Counted from the first letter of the stretch, positions 36,447 to 46,527 are shown. The stretch is 64,000 nt of DNA from Dolosigranulum savutiense (GCF_039830095.1 NZ_CP142435.1:1116001-1180000), one strand, 5' to 3'. The notes: a model not told the origin generated them from the sequence alone. A program made the numbers and translations.

Positions 36447-37109
36447 ATGATGAATCAATTTGTTAATTATATATTGAAATATGGTGGTAGTAAGATGTGG
36501 AATCATTTATCTGGAGAAAGTTTAAATAAATATTATCAAATGTTTCTAGCGCCTTTTATGAATGAGTACAGTGATAAATTTTCAAAGGTATCTGAAAAAG
36601 GAGTACAAGAGTATATTGATAGTGATTTTCTATCGAATATTCAGTCTATTTTAGATACACAGAAATCTAAAGAAAGCTCTGAAGCAGTAAATCCTGTGTA
36701 TATAGATAGATATTTAGAAAACAAAGAAAATAAGAAGTTGTTTGTATGTATAGTTGTTGACTATTGGGCGCTAAGGCCGAATACATTTGGACTAAATATA
36801 GGAAGTAGAGAGAAAATACCTATATTTATATCAATTATCGGGATGATATTTAGTGTAAGTCAATTTAATTTAAGCATGGGTATTAGTAGAAATAGTTTGC
36901 CACTATTGTTATTAATAATTTCTATATATTTATTTTATTCTTTTTTAGTAATAGAACAGCCAAAATTTTATTATAATGCAAATATTGCTAAGGAAAATGA
37001 TATTTTAACTGAGAAGTGTAGTCGGTATAAAAAAATTGTAAATCAATTAGGTAAATCTGAATTAGAGTTTGTAGCAACAGATGTTGAAAATAAACTCAAT
37101 ATGGAATAA
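36447..37109 (+). CDS. Unknown protein with two membrane helices
   Basis: A 220-residue AT-rich protein. Residues 1-125 look soluble and helical, followed by two membrane segments (about 128-148 and 152-167) and a helical cytoplasmic tail of about 50 residues. AAAGGGG before the ATG is a fair ribosome binding site. I do not recognise the family. Its base composition is lower in GC than neighbouring housekeeping genes, and it sits next to an IS66 remnant, so transfer is plausible. Confidence 0.6.
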   Translation: MMNQFVNYILKYGGSKMWNHLSGESLNKYYQMFLAPFMNEYSDKFSKVSEKGVQEYIDSDFLSNIQSILDTQKSKESSEAVNPVYIDRYLENKENKKLFVCIVVDYWALRPNTFGLNIGSREKIPIFISIIGMIFSVSQFNLSMGISRNSLPLLLLIISIYLFYSFLVIEQPKFYYNANIAKENDILTEKCSRYKKIVNQLGKSELEFVATDVENKLNME

Positions 37110-37133
37110 TTATATAATCGAGTAGAAGACTAA

Positions 37134-37315
37134 GTATTAGTCGACCAGTCTCCAACGGCTGATGCTAGAGATTTTGTATTGAGAGTTCATCCAATTCATC
37201 AATTTGTTATGCGGAATCAGATATATACGTCTGAAATAACGAAATGGACCGGGAGAATAAATAAAGTAATATTAAGTGAGAGGTTAGTCGTGTATGGGCT
37301 AATCTCTTTTTTGTG
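37134..37315 (+). other. Possible coding remnant
   Basis: An open frame without a start codon encodes protein-like sequence including PTADARDFVLRVHPIHQFVM. It could be the tail of a gene lost by rearrangement. I do not recognise it, and the terminator for the upstream gene lies in its 3' end. Confidence 0.25.
37279..37313 (+). terminator. Rho-independent terminator
   Basis: AGAGGTTAG and CTAATCTCT (with a wobble) close an 11-base loop, then six T. Confidence 0.75.
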
Positions 37316-37377
37316 ATGAAAAATAGGTGGGAGTACTTTATAATAGGTATAACGATTGTTGAGAAGGAGTGGTTGTG

Positions 37378-38250
37378 ATGAGGGAGTCGCGAGTGGTGAT
37401 GTTGGGGACGGGGACGCCGAATCCGACGCCGGAACGGATGGGACCGTGTGCGGCGGTGATTGTGGAGGGGCAAGCGTATTTGGTGGATTTTGGTGTAGGA
37501 TTGGTGAGACAAGCGGCGGCAATGGTGGAGCGCGGGATTGAGGCGTTGGCAGCTGCGAAGTTGACGCGAGGGTTCTTGACGCACTTGCATTCGGATCATA
37601 CGTTAGGGTTGCCGGATTTGATCTTAACGCCGTGGGTATTGAAGCGTAGTGAGCCGCTGAAGTTGTTCGGACCGGCTGGCACGGAGGCGATGGTCACTCA
37701 TTTACTCAAGGCTTATGCTGTGGATATTCAGTCACGACAAGACGGCTTGGAGCAGGCCAATCAGGTGGGCATTCAAGTAGAGGTGACAGAGATTGATGAA
37801 GGAGTTGTCTATCAAGATGAGCGGGTGACGGTCGAAGCGTTCCGGGTCAATCATCCACCATTCGAAGCATATGGTTACAAGTTCACGTGTCCGGATAAGG
37901 TGATTGTGTTTTCTGGAGATACGACGCCAACTGATAATATTATTCAGTGGGCTCAGGGGTGTGATATTCTGGTGCATGAGGTGTTCTCTGCGCAAGGAGT
38001 GAAGCAGCGTAGCCCAGTCTGGCAAAGATATCATACCAGCGTGCATACGTCTAGTGTGCAGTTAGGTGAGCTGGCAAGTCAGATCAAGCCTCGGACGTTG
38101 GTCTTGAATCATCAGTTGTTCTTCCGTGTGCCGGATGAGGAGGGACAGGTCATCTCAGAGCTTGATCGTGAGCGGGAGATGATTCGTGAGATCCAGCAAT
38201 ATTATCAGGGAGAAGTCATCTCAGCGCGAGATGGCGATGTGGTGTATTAA
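37378..38250 (+). CDS. MBL-fold metallohydrolase, RNase Z-like
   Basis: The 290-residue protein begins VVMLGTGTPNPTPERMG and has the metal motif THLHSDHTLG, an Asp in FSGDTTPTDN and a late His in LVLNHQLF, all typical of the RNase Z/arylsulfatase-like MBL branch. AGGAG lies eight bases before the ATG. It might process tRNA 3' ends or hydrolyse a small ester; the sequence does not decide. It stands alone, ended by its own terminator. Confidence 0.8.
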   Translation: MRESRVVMLGTGTPNPTPERMGPCAAVIVEGQAYLVDFGVGLVRQAAAMVERGIEALAAAKLTRGFLTHLHSDHTLGLPDLILTPWVLKRSEPLKLFGPAGTEAMVTHLLKAYAVDIQSRQDGLEQANQVGIQVEVTEIDEGVVYQDERVTVEAFRVNHPPFEAYGYKFTCPDKVIVFSGDTTPTDNIIQWAQGCDILVHEVFSAQGVKQRSPVWQRYHTSVHTSSVQLGELASQIKPRTLVLNHQLFFRVPDEEGQVISELDREREMIREIQQYYQGEVISARDGDVVY

Positions 38251-38289
38251 GGAAGTATCGTCTTTGTGATTAGTAGTAGCTTGTCTAAG

Positions 38290-38321
38290 AAGCATTTACC
38301 GAGTGTGGGTAGGTGCTTTTT
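38290..38321 (+). terminator. Terminator after the MBL hydrolase
   Basis: AAGCATTTACC pairs with GGTAGGTGCTT, followed by TTTT. Confidence 0.75.
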
Positions 38322-38491
38322 ACGCATGTTACAAGGCCAGGAGAGATTGTTGTAAGATTGACATATAATTGTAACTCTTCGCATCTGTTGGATCAGGGCA
38401 GTCTATGATAAGATGGTAAGGTGAGTCTGTTTGTCATTTTTGTAAAAATAGTAGTACATATAGAAGAGAGAAGAGAGATGGTGAGTGTTCG

Positions 38492-39178
38492 ATGATTATT
38501 ATGAAAGATGTTGTGAAGCGTTATGATAATGGGATTACCGCACTGAATAAGGTGAATGTGCATATTAAGCGTGGTGAGTTCGTCTACTTGATCGGGCCGA
38601 GTGGGGCAGGGAAGTCGACGTTCATTAAGTTGATTTATCGGGAAGAGACGCCGACACAAGGGTTAGTGAAGGTCGGGAATAAGGATATTACGCGGATTAA
38701 GAATAAGCATATTCCACTGCTCAGACGGGATGTCGGGGTGGTTTTTCAGGATTTCAAGTTGTTGCCGCGCTTGACAGTCTATGAGAATGTGGCGTACGCG
38801 ATGAAGGTAATCGAGAAGAAGCCACGGGAGATTAAGCGACGTGTGACGGATGTACTGGATCTGGTAGGGTTGTCGGATAAGGCGAAGATGTTTCCGGATG
38901 AGATCTCAGGTGGTGAGGTTCAGCGGGTGTCGATTGCCCGAGCGATTGCGAATACGCCGAATGTCTTGATCGCCGATGAGCCGACTGGGAACTTGGATCC
39001 GGAGACGGCTGAGGGGCTTATGGCGATTCTAGAAGAGATTAATGCGAAGGGAACGACCGTCATTATGGCGACGCACAATAATGATATTGTTAATCAGTTG
39101 AAGCATCGTGTGATTGCGATTGAAGGTGGCCGGATCGTGCGCGACGAGGAGAAAGGAGAATATCTCTATGAAAATTAG
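38492..39178 (+). CDS. ftsE: Cell division ATPase FtsE
   Basis: This 228-residue ABC ATPase has Walker A GPSGAGKS, signature ISGGEVQRVSIARAI and Walker B VLIADEPTGNLD. With FtsX it activates septal peptidoglycan hydrolases. ftsX overlaps its last 11 bases. The 240-base upstream spacer holds a terminator and TTGACA (38358 area), but I could not set a full promoter. Confidence 0.95.
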   Translation: MIIMKDVVKRYDNGITALNKVNVHIKRGEFVYLIGPSGAGKSTFIKLIYREETPTQGLVKVGNKDITRIKNKHIPLLRRDVGVVFQDFKLLPRLTVYENVAYAMKVIEKKPREIKRRVTDVLDLVGLSDKAKMFPDEISGGEVQRVSIARAIANTPNVLIADEPTGNLDPETAEGLMAILEEINAKGTTVIMATHNNDIVNQLKHRVIAIEGGRIVRDEEKGEYLYEN

Positions 39179-40055
39179 GACGCTCTTTTGGCACATTAAG
39201 GAGGCCTTCCGCAGTCTGAAGCGCAATGGATGGATGACGATCGCTTCGATCAGTGTAGTGGCGATTACGCTCTTGTTGATTGGGGGATTGATTGCCACAG
39301 TCTTCAATATCAACAAACTAGCAACTGATGTGGAAGAAGATGTGACGATTCGTGTGTCGATTGACTTGGCAGCGGATGAAGTGGCAGAGGATGAGCTCTA
39401 TGATCAGATTGCTGCGATTCCGCAAGTAGAGCATATTGATTTTTCCAGTCGTGAGAATGAATTGGACAATGTGATCGGCGTGTACGGGGATATGTTCGAT
39501 CTCTTCGAAGGGGATGAGAACCCGCTCTATGATGTCTTCATTGTTGAAGCAACGGAACCTCATATGACAGCTGAGGTTGCTTCTAAGATCGAACCACTTA
39601 ATTATGTGAAAGATGTTAACTATGGTGGAGCGCGGGCTGATCAACTCTTTAAGTTGACAGAGAAGATGCGTAATTATGGGTTAATTTTTGTGGCTGTTTT
39701 GATTTTTACAGCGATTTTCTTAATCTCAAATACAATTCGGATTACGATTTTTTCCCGCAGTACGGAAGTAGAGATTATGAAGTTGGTGGGGGCGAAGAAT
39801 TGGTTTATTCGCTGGCCGTTCTTAATTGAAGGGGCGATTATTGGACTGATTGGGTCACTCATTCCGGCCGGGATCCTTAGTTATGCGTATGTGAATGCTT
39901 ACCGGATCTTATCCAATTATTTATCAGGTAGTTATTTTAGCTTGTTGCCACCGGATCCGTTCTTGTATTACTTAATTGCTGTGATTATCGGTATCGGAGT
40001 TATTATTGGAAGTCTTGGTTCGGTACGATCGATTCGCCGTTTCTTAGATATTTAA
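39168..40055 (+). CDS. ftsX: Cell division permease-like protein FtsX
   Basis: The 295-residue protein has a first membrane helix (about 22-45), a large extracellular domain (50-165) and three C-terminal membrane helices, the FtsX layout. AAAGGAG precedes the ATG at 39168 inside ftsE. In relatives it controls PcsB- or CwlO-type hydrolases; no such gene is adjacent here. Confidence 0.94.
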   Translation: MKIRTLFWHIKEAFRSLKRNGWMTIASISVVAITLLLIGGLIATVFNINKLATDVEEDVTIRVSIDLAADEVAEDELYDQIAAIPQVEHIDFSSRENELDNVIGVYGDMFDLFEGDENPLYDVFIVEATEPHMTAEVASKIEPLNYVKDVNYGGARADQLFKLTEKMRNYGLIFVAVLIFTAIFLISNTIRITIFSRSTEVEIMKLVGAKNWFIRWPFLIEGAIIGLIGSLIPAGILSYAYVNAYRILSNYLSGSYFSLLPPDPFLYYLIAVIIGIGVIIGSLGSVRSIRRFLDI

Positions 40056-40077
40056 GCGAGAACGATATAAGATAGAG

Positions 40078-40112
40078 AAATCCACAGGTCAGTTGTGACC
40101 TGTGGATTTTTT
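40078..40112. terminator. Bidirectional terminator after ftsX
   Basis: A perfect 14-bp stem (AAATCCACAGGTCA with its complement) with a GTTG loop and a T-run ends ftsX and the converging membrane gene. Confidence 0.88.
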
Positions 40113-40121
40113 AAGCAGAAG

Positions 40122-41042
40122 TTATTCGTGAGTTGGTTGATCCGTGATAATGTCTTGGTCATAATTGACTAAGAAGTCTTGCTCCCGAGAGAAGTGACGG
40201 TAGAAATCATGAATCATGATTAACGGATAGATGATGCTGAATAGGAGCTGAATCGTGGTTCCAATCCAGTAAATGATATGAGTCATCGTAGTCGGTTCAC
40301 CAGTGCCAATCATGACCTCTTGCAAGGCATAGCGGATACCGAACTGTACGATAAAGAGTACAATATGGAGCTTCGCGAAGACTAACCAGAAATGCCCTTT
40401 TGTTGCACGGAAGGTTTCTTTAATGAACTGACCGGTCGAACGTTGTCGGTCATCAGCTGCGACAAAAGGTGTCAGTGTAAATTTCACTGCAATAATGAGG
40501 TAGACGATATACAGAACAGCCAAGATAAGCAATAGTAAGCCAATGCGTCTAGCTACTTCGGGAGAGAAGGCATAGTCGAAGCTCTCAGCTGGTCCACCTG
40601 ATTGCTGCATCATGATAAAGGATAATTCATTGATCACTTCTTCGGTGATTAAGCTGCGTCCAAGGAAGAAGCTAAGAATAATTGCCCCGATTGGAATAAG
40701 CCAGACAACGAACCTAGCTAGTAGATGCTGGGCATACTGTGTGAGGGAGAAGTTGGCGAAAATCTCACCAAAACGCCAGCGTGAGGATGGCTGCTTGTGA
40801 TCGTTATGAAGCATATAGTTGGCCGTTAAATAGATCAGTGCCTCATTAATCAACCAAATGAGTAATGCACCAATAATGAGGAAACTAACGAGTGCCCACA
40901 CATTCATCTCCATAATAACGCCAAGGACTACGAATGGATTAGCCATCGCCCACCATGATAGCATCGGGAAAATAATAATCGGAATGAGGCGCAACCCCAC
41001 CATTCCCCAAAACTTCTTGTCTTCTAACATTGTTGTATTCAT
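40122..41042 (-). CDS. Multi-pass membrane protein of unknown function
   Basis: A 306-residue protein with about six membrane segments and soluble loops around residues 80-95 and 205-220. The arrangement resembles DUF975-type membrane proteins, but I see no decisive motif. AAAGGAG lies before the ATG. It converges with ftsX and is monocistronic. Confidence 0.65.
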   Translation of the reverse strand: MNTTMLEDKKFWGMVGLRLIPIIIFPMLSWWAMANPFVVLGVIMEMNVWALVSFLIIGALLIWLINEALIYLTANYMLHNDHKQPSSRWRFGEIFANFSLTQYAQHLLARFVVWLIPIGAIILSFFLGRSLITEEVINELSFIMMQQSGGPAESFDYAFSPEVARRIGLLLLILAVLYIVYLIIAVKFTLTPFVAADDRQRSTGQFIKETFRATKGHFWLVFAKLHIVLFIVQFGIRYALQEVMIGTGEPTTMTHIIYWIGTTIQLLFSIIYPLIMIHDFYRHFSREQDFLVNYDQDIITDQPTHE

Positions 41043-41221
41043 ATTAGACTCCTTTCATTGTCTGTGGATCATTTTCTTCAGTATGCCGTAAATGAATGGT
41101 TATTGCAACTGTAAGCCATTTCTGTTAGCTAGTTCTTAATGGAATAGCTGTTGGAGGATTAAAATTGTAGGAATGAAGCCTCGAATGGAATGTGTTATAA
41201 TGTGGAAAAGAGGTGATGGGG

Positions 41222-41851
41222 ATGCTTGAGCAGCTATTGAAAGTGAATAATGGTATTTTAACCAAGGAGCAGTTAACTAATCAAGTTGTATCATATGATG
41301 AGTTAGATGGAGCGGAACAGAATATCGATATTAAGCAATTTAATGATAGGCTGTATTATGTGGATGGTTATTATGACCATGATTATCTATTACAATTAAG
41401 TCATCCTGATTTGGTATTTTCGAGGGATACAGCAGTGAAGTATCATTGGTTGAGCAATCAGTTACCTTATGAATTGTATGTTACGCTTCCAACAACGTAT
41501 AAAAAAACTGTACAGTCAGATTACAGCAAAGTTAATATGATGTATGAAGACTTAGAGTCAGCAGATATTGAGTTAATAGAAACACAGGAAGGAAATTTTG
41601 TGCAGGTGACCAGCTTGGAGCGGACTTTGTATGATATGATGCAGGATAAATCGTGCCCAATGGATATTATGAAAGAAATTATTTGGAATTATCATCAAGC
41701 TCCCAATATCAATAAAGAACGGTTTATTCATTATTTTGGTCAGTGGTATCACTTGGAAGACAGTAAGGAAGCTCAGAAGTTATTACAGCAACATGTCAGC
41801 TATATTGATACTTCTTTTAAGTCATGGAAGCAGGTGACACGGTTGGTATGA
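41222..41851 (+). CDS. AbiEi-type antitoxin
   Basis: This 209-residue protein has an N-terminal winged-helix-like segment (LLKVNNGILTKEQLTNQ) and the layout of type IV antitoxins of the AbiEi family, including SLERTLYDMMQ. The ATG at 41222 has AGAGGTG six bases upstream. TATAAT near 41195 may be its -10 box. Its stop overlaps the toxin start as ATGA, typical for a toxin-antitoxin pair. Confidence 0.8.
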   Translation: MLEQLLKVNNGILTKEQLTNQVVSYDELDGAEQNIDIKQFNDRLYYVDGYYDHDYLLQLSHPDLVFSRDTAVKYHWLSNQLPYELYVTLPTTYKKTVQSDYSKVNMMYEDLESADIELIETQEGNFVQVTSLERTLYDMMQDKSCPMDIMKEIIWNYHQAPNINKERFIHYFGQWYHLEDSKEAQKLLQQHVSYIDTSFKSWKQVTRLV

Positions 41852-42708
41852 AGAAATCAATATTTGAAAAACAAGTACGAGATAAGTCGAAAGAAACAGG
41901 GCTCCACATACAAGAGGTACAAAATTTATTTGCTATGGAGCGACTGTTGTATAGCTTATCTCAAACAAATTATAAGGAACATTTTATTCTTAAAGGTGGA
42001 TTTTTGTTGACAACTAAGCATGGATTGCAATTGCGGTCTACTGTAGATATTGATTTTACATTCAGAAATGCTCCATTGACTGTCAAAAGTATGAAGGATA
42101 TGATAGTGAAAGCTAACCAATACTTGGATGAAAATGAAAAAATAACTCTGAATCGGTTGGAAGAAACTAGAGAACACTTCGAATATAGTGGCTATTCAGC
42201 GCGATTAACCTATCATCTCGATAGATCACATTATGATTTTAAAATTGATGTGACAACAGGAGAAGATTTAATCGATATGAACTATAGCGAAACAATCAAG
42301 GCATTATTTGGGAATGATTTAATAGAGATTTACAGTTATAGTTCTGAACAGATTATTGCGGATAAGTTTTATACGATGATTGCATACGGGAGCTATGATG
42401 ATACGAATTCTCGAATGAAGGATTATTATGATATGTATATGCTAAATAGAATGTATTCTAATTTAAACTATACGGATATCGTACAAGCTATTAATAAAAC
42501 AATGCAACAAAGAAATGAAATGATACATTATAAACAATATGATCAAATTATTGATTACCTTTCACAGTCAGAAAATCAACACCGACATTGGGAACGATAT
42601 CAAGATAAAACACCATATGCTTCAGATATTTCTTTTGTTGAAGTAATGGCAGAGATAAAGTCAGTTAATCAGAAAATTGTAGAGGTAGAGGAGAATAGGA
42701 ATAATTAA
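41848..42708 (+). CDS. AbiEii-type nucleotidyltransferase toxin
   Basis: The 286-residue protein contains FILKGGFLL followed by RSTVDIDFTF, the nucleotidyltransferase motif of AbiEii/MenA-like toxins, and SSEQIIADKFYTM further on. Members block growth by adding nucleotides to tRNA, or act in phage abortive infection. Paired with the AbiEi gene by a 4-base overlap and ended by a terminator. Confidence 0.85.
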   Translation: MKKSIFEKQVRDKSKETGLHIQEVQNLFAMERLLYSLSQTNYKEHFILKGGFLLTTKHGLQLRSTVDIDFTFRNAPLTVKSMKDMIVKANQYLDENEKITLNRLEETREHFEYSGYSARLTYHLDRSHYDFKIDVTTGEDLIDMNYSETIKALFGNDLIEIYSYSSEQIIADKFYTMIAYGSYDDTNSRMKDYYDMYMLNRMYSNLNYTDIVQAINKTMQQRNEMIHYKQYDQIIDYLSQSENQHRHWERYQDKTPYASDISFVEVMAEIKSVNQKIVEVEENRNN

Positions 42709-42743
42709 AAGCTTTTAGCCAATAGGTGCTGGAAGCTTTTTTT
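42707..42743 (+). terminator. Terminator of the AbiE pair
   Basis: AAAGCTTTTAGC pairs with GCTGGAAGCTTT, followed by a T-run. It starts inside the toxin stop region. Confidence 0.75.
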
Positions 42744-42815
42744 CGTCTTGATGTGGGTGAATGGTCGGTGGTATAATGGTTGGAAATAGATAATGTTCAG
42801 TGAGAAGGAGAGATG

Positions 42816-43466
42816 ATGACGATGGGGATGCATGCGTATTTTAAGAGTTTGACCGATTTGGAGAAGATTTATCGGTGTCCGGGGAAGTTCAAGTTCGAGG
42901 AGCATTCGGTGGCGGAGCATTCATTCAAGGTGACGAAGATTGCGCAGTTCTTGGGGACAGTGGAAGAGCAAGAAGGCGCTGAGGTGAATTGGAAGCTATT
43001 GTATGAGAAGGCGTTGAATCACGATTATCCGGAGATTTTTATCGGGGATATTAAGACGCCGGTGAAGTATGCGGATCCGAAGTTGCGTGAGAAGTTGGGT
43101 CAAGTTGAGGAGCGGATGACGTTCAACTTTATTGAAGAAGAGATTCCTGAGCGTTTCCAAGCGGTGTATAAGGACCGCTTGAAGGAAGGGAAGGATGAGA
43201 CGTTGGAAGGGAAGATCTTATCGGTGGCAGATAAGGTGGACCAGTTGTATGAGTCATTCGGTGAGATCCAGAAGGGAAATCCGGAAGAGCTGTTTACGGA
43301 GATTTATGAGGATTCATTGCGGATTATTCTGGATTTCCAGGAGTTAGCTAGTGTGCGTTATTTTATCGATTTGATCTTGCCTGATCTGTTGGCCGGAACC
43401 TTCACGAATCAAGAGAAGTTGAAGAAGATATCGGATGCGATGTTGGCCGCTAGTCGCGAGAAGTAA
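42816..43466 (+). CDS. HD-domain hydrolase, YfbR-like 5'-deoxynucleotidase
   Basis: This 216-residue protein has the HD pattern: HSVAEHSFKV, NHDYPEIFIGDI and ILSVADKVDQLYES. It is closest in style to YfbR-type nucleotidases that remove phosphate from deoxynucleoside monophosphates. Three in-frame ATG codons exist; the one at 42816 has AAGGAG five bases upstream. It converges with purA. Confidence 0.8.
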   Translation: MTMGMHAYFKSLTDLEKIYRCPGKFKFEEHSVAEHSFKVTKIAQFLGTVEEQEGAEVNWKLLYEKALNHDYPEIFIGDIKTPVKYADPKLREKLGQVEERMTFNFIEEEIPERFQAVYKDRLKEGKDETLEGKILSVADKVDQLYESFGEIQKGNPEELFTEIYEDSLRIILDFQELASVRYFIDLILPDLLAGTFTNQEKLKKISDAMLAASREK

Positions 43467-43495
43467 GCATTAGTGGCTGAGTAATCGGTAATTTG

Positions 43496-43528
43496 AAAAA
43501 GGACGTCTCACAGGGAGGCGTCCTTTTT
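43496..43528. terminator. Bidirectional terminator between HD hydrolase and purA
   Basis: AAAAAGGACG pairs with CGTCCTTTTT around a short, partly paired middle. A and T runs serve both directions. Confidence 0.85.
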
Positions 43529-43556
43529 GGTCAGCAAGTCTTCAGATTATCTGTTC

Positions 43557-44849
43557 TTATCCGTTCCAGATATCTTGTAAGATGATGGTTTGCTCGCGGT
43601 CGGGGCCGACTGAGACTGTTGCGATCGGGGCGCCGACAAGTTCGCTGATGCGTTCGACATAGCGCTTGGCATTATCTGGTAAGTTGTCGTATTCGCGAAT
43701 ACCGGTAATGTCTTCATCCCATCCAGGTAGTTCTTCATAGACCGGTTCCATCTTGCTGAGCTCTTCTAAGCTTGCTGGGTAATGAGTGATGATGTCGCCA
43801 GTTGGTGTCTGGTAGCCAGTACAGATTTTGACTGTCTCTAAGCCACTTAAGACGTCGATACTGTTGAGTGATAGCTTGGTAATACCAGAGACACGGCAAG
43901 AGTGGGCCATTACGACGCTATCGAACCAACCCACACGACGGGGACGTCCGGTGGTTGTGCCGTATTCACGGCCGACTTCACGAATTTGGTCGCCAATCTC
44001 ATTGAAGAGTTCAGTTGGATAAGGGCCTTCACCGACACGGGATGTGTAGGCTTTACAGACGCCGATGACCGCATCGATTTTGGTTGGGCCGACACCAGTT
44101 CCGGTTGTGACGCCACCCGCGACTGGGTTAGAAGAGGTGACGAATGGGTAGGTTCCATGGTCGATGTCGAGTAAGTTTCCTTGTGCTCCTTCGAAGAGGA
44201 CGCGCTCGCCTTGATCAATCGCTTGGTTCAAGATAACGGATGTATCGGTCACATATTGTTTTAATTGTTGGCCGTATGCATAGTATTCTTCGAAGATCGC
44301 CTCGAAGTCAAGTGGCTGCTCGGCATAGACTTTAGTTAAGATGGCATTTTTGAATGCTAAAGTATGTGCTAATTTTTCGCGGAAGATGTCTTTGTCCAAT
44401 AAGTCACACATGCGGATACCGATGCGGGCCATTTTGTCGCTATAGCATGGGCCGATTCCTTTGTTAGTCGTACCAATTTTTTGATCACCTTTTGATTGTT
44501 CTTGTAATTTATCGAAGGCGATGTGATAAGGCAAGATGATGTGTGCACGCGATGAGATGCGCAAGTTATCGGTTTGGACGCCTTTTTCTTCGATTTCAGC
44601 TAGTTCGGAGACGAGTGATTTCGGATTGATGACGACACCGTTCCCGATGATGCTGAGTTTGTCTGGAGAGAAGATTCCAGATGGCACGAGATGCAGACCG
44701 AACTTCTGATTATCGAACTGAATCGTATGGCCGGCATTATCCCCTCCTTGGTAACGTGCGATGACGTGTGCATCTTTGCTGAGAAAGTCGGTGATTTTCC
44801 CTTTTCCTTCGTCTCCCCATTGTGTACCCACAACAACTATTGCTGTCAT
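43557..44849 (-). CDS. purA: Adenylosuccinate synthetase
   Basis: PurA joins IMP and aspartate with GTP on the way to AMP. The 430-residue protein has [28 protein letters not shown] and [11 protein letters not shown], and normal length. It is monocistronic; TATAAT on the minus strand near 44900 is its likely -10 box. Confidence 0.97.
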   Translation of the reverse strand: MTAIVVVGTQWGDEGKGKITDFLSKDAHVIARYQGGDNAGHTIQFDNQKFGLHLVPSGIFSPDKLSIIGNGVVINPKSLVSELAEIEEKGVQTDNLRISSRAHIILPYHIAFDKLQEQSKGDQKIGTTNKGIGPCYSDKMARIGIRMCDLLDKDIFREKLAHTLAFKNAILTKVYAEQPLDFEAIFEEYYAYGQQLKQYVTDTSVILNQAIDQGERVLFEGAQGNLLDIDHGTYPFVTSSNPVAGGVTTGTGVGPTKIDAVIGVCKAYTSRVGEGPYPTELFNEIGDQIREVGREYGTTTGRPRRVGWFDSVVMAHSCRVSGITKLSLNSIDVLSGLETVKICTGYQTPTGDIITHYPASLEELSKMEPVYEELPGWDEDITGIREYDNLPDNAKRYVERISELVGAPIATVSVGPDREQTIILQDIWNG

Positions 44850-44982
44850 TATTTACATACCCCTTTGCTTCCTGATATTTTTTCCTCATCTATTATAGTC
44901 CAAATGACGAAAGATTGCAGGGAATGTGTGAGGAATTTGCTAAATTGTAATCAATAATTAATATTGAGCTCTCATTCTGTTA

Positions 44983-45010
44983 TTAGTTGGTAATATTCGT
45001 GTGCTATACT
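44983..45010 (+). promoter_or_regulatory. Promoter of the 45062 surface protein
   Basis: TTAGTT and TATACT are 16 bases apart, about 50 bases before the ATG. Confidence 0.55.
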
Positions 45011-45061
45011 GGACCTGAATTGGAGTGAGAGTGGATGAACAACCCATGCTGGAGGGGAAAA

Positions 45062-46423
45062 ATGATAAAACGAGCTAAAAATTTATTCATAATAATGCTG
45101 AGTATGCTCATGATGGGTGGCACGATGCAACTTGAGGAAGAACATGCGCTCGCTCAGGATGGTCAGATACAAGAACAGGAAACTAATCGTCGCCAAGCTC
45201 AGACAGCAGACCGAATGAATGAGAATAGCGAGAATAATGAGACGAAAGAATCAGATGAATCCAGACAAACTCGGGACGCCTCCTCTAATAACGAGGCGGA
45301 CAGTCCGCAGCAGACAGCCCCGGCATCGCCAGAATCTTCAGCAAAACAGCCGGATGAGATAAACCCGGAGACGGGAGATGATTCGTCGTCAGCTGATTTT
45401 GAAGCCCGACAAGCGGATGCGCGTCATGCCTTGAATAGCCGTCTGAGTCAATTAACAGCCGCTCAGCATGAACAACTCTTAGCTCGAATTAATGCCGCAC
45501 GAACAGTCGAGGCGTTAGATCATATCCTAGCAGATATGACGGCGCTTATTAATCAGGGAAAAAATAATGAAACACCTGCACCAACTCCGCCCGTAGCTGG
45601 AGAAGGACAGCCTGATTCGCCACCAGCCCGTCAACCAGAAGAAGGAAATACGTCGAATCAGCCGGCTTCTTCGGATGAGGAAGCGACACAAGGTCAGCAG
45701 GCGGATAAACCCACTCAAGAGAAAGATGATACTGCAGACCAACAAGAATCCCTCACCGATGCGAAGAAGAAGACCGACCAAATTCTAAAGCGGTACAAAG
45801 GGAAAATTTCGACTGACTTATATAATGAATACGAGCAGAAGTTCAAAGATGCTCACTCAACCCAAGAGATTAATCAGCATGTGCAAGGATTTATTGAACA
45901 AGTACGCAAGCGGGGACCGAAGAAGGGCCACCAGCTACCGCCAGCAGTGGATGTATTAGCTGATGATCAGCCGCAAGAGTCACTTCTTCCAGAACAGGAA
46001 GCAGCGCAAGATCAGGCCACTACTCAGCATAAGGAGGAGTCACAAGATTTGTTCTTCAAGCAACGATTGATTGCATTAATTGAGCAGTCTAACCATTCGG
46101 ATCATATTAAGCAACGTCTGCGTGATATTGTCTTAGTAGGGGATGATGTTACGATTGCTGAGATATTTATCGAATATCCAGACTTGCGAGAGGCCGGGGA
46201 AGCGGAAGCATTATTAAGCATCGATAAGCAGTCGACAACGGATGAAGAATTATTAGAGGATATTGTGGAGAGTTTAGAAACCTTACGTGTCTCTGGCGTG
46301 AAAGCAAATCATCAGGAAGCGACAGTGACCAGTGGGGGCGGTCTACCTTGGTTTGTCGTCCTTGCGGTTGTTGCACTGAGCTCGGGCGCTGGGGCATGGG
46401 TGTATTATGAAAGTTTTATATAA
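45062..46423 (+). CDS. Surface protein with GA-like module and C-terminal membrane anchor
   Basis: A 453-residue protein with a signal segment (residues 1-32), a Gln/Ser/Asn-rich region, a three-helix module like those in the YSIRK proteins (DARHALNSRLSQLTAAQHEQ, about residues 120-165), a Pro/Gln-rich linker, two more helical segments and a C-terminal membrane helix (LPWFVVLAVVALSSGAGAW). GGAGGGG precedes the ATG. There is no LPXTG, so anchoring is by the membrane helix. Function unknown. Confidence 0.7.
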   Translation: MIKRAKNLFIIMLSMLMMGGTMQLEEEHALAQDGQIQEQETNRRQAQTADRMNENSENNETKESDESRQTRDASSNNEADSPQQTAPASPESSAKQPDEINPETGDDSSSADFEARQADARHALNSRLSQLTAAQHEQLLARINAARTVEALDHILADMTALINQGKNNETPAPTPPVAGEGQPDSPPARQPEEGNTSNQPASSDEEATQGQQADKPTQEKDDTADQQESLTDAKKKTDQILKRYKGKISTDLYNEYEQKFKDAHSTQEINQHVQGFIEQVRKRGPKKGHQLPPAVDVLADDQPQESLLPEQEAAQDQATTQHKEESQDLFFKQRLIALIEQSNHSDHIKQRLRDIVLVGDDVTIAEIFIEYPDLREAGEAEALLSIDKQSTTDEELLEDIVESLETLRVSGVKANHQEATVTSGGGLPWFVVLAVVALSSGAGAWVYYESFI

Positions 46424-46430
46424 TAGATAA

Positions 46431-46469
46431 AAAAGCGAGGATCAGCGATTGGGCGGGTCCTCGCTTTTA
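46431..46469 (+). terminator. Terminator of the surface protein gene
   Basis: AAAAGCGAGGA pairs with TCCTCGCTTTT around a 16-base loop. Confidence 0.8.
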
Positions 46470-46527
46470 GAATAGGCTCTTTAAGGATGGCTTTATTCAT
46501 ATGGACTGGGTCGTTATAATGGGTCGG

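Noticed and set aside
37207-37599. A 130-codon minus-strand frame overlapping the MBL hydrolase start
   Set aside because: Low-complexity Arg/His/Ser content, no ribosome binding site, and overlap with a well-supported gene.
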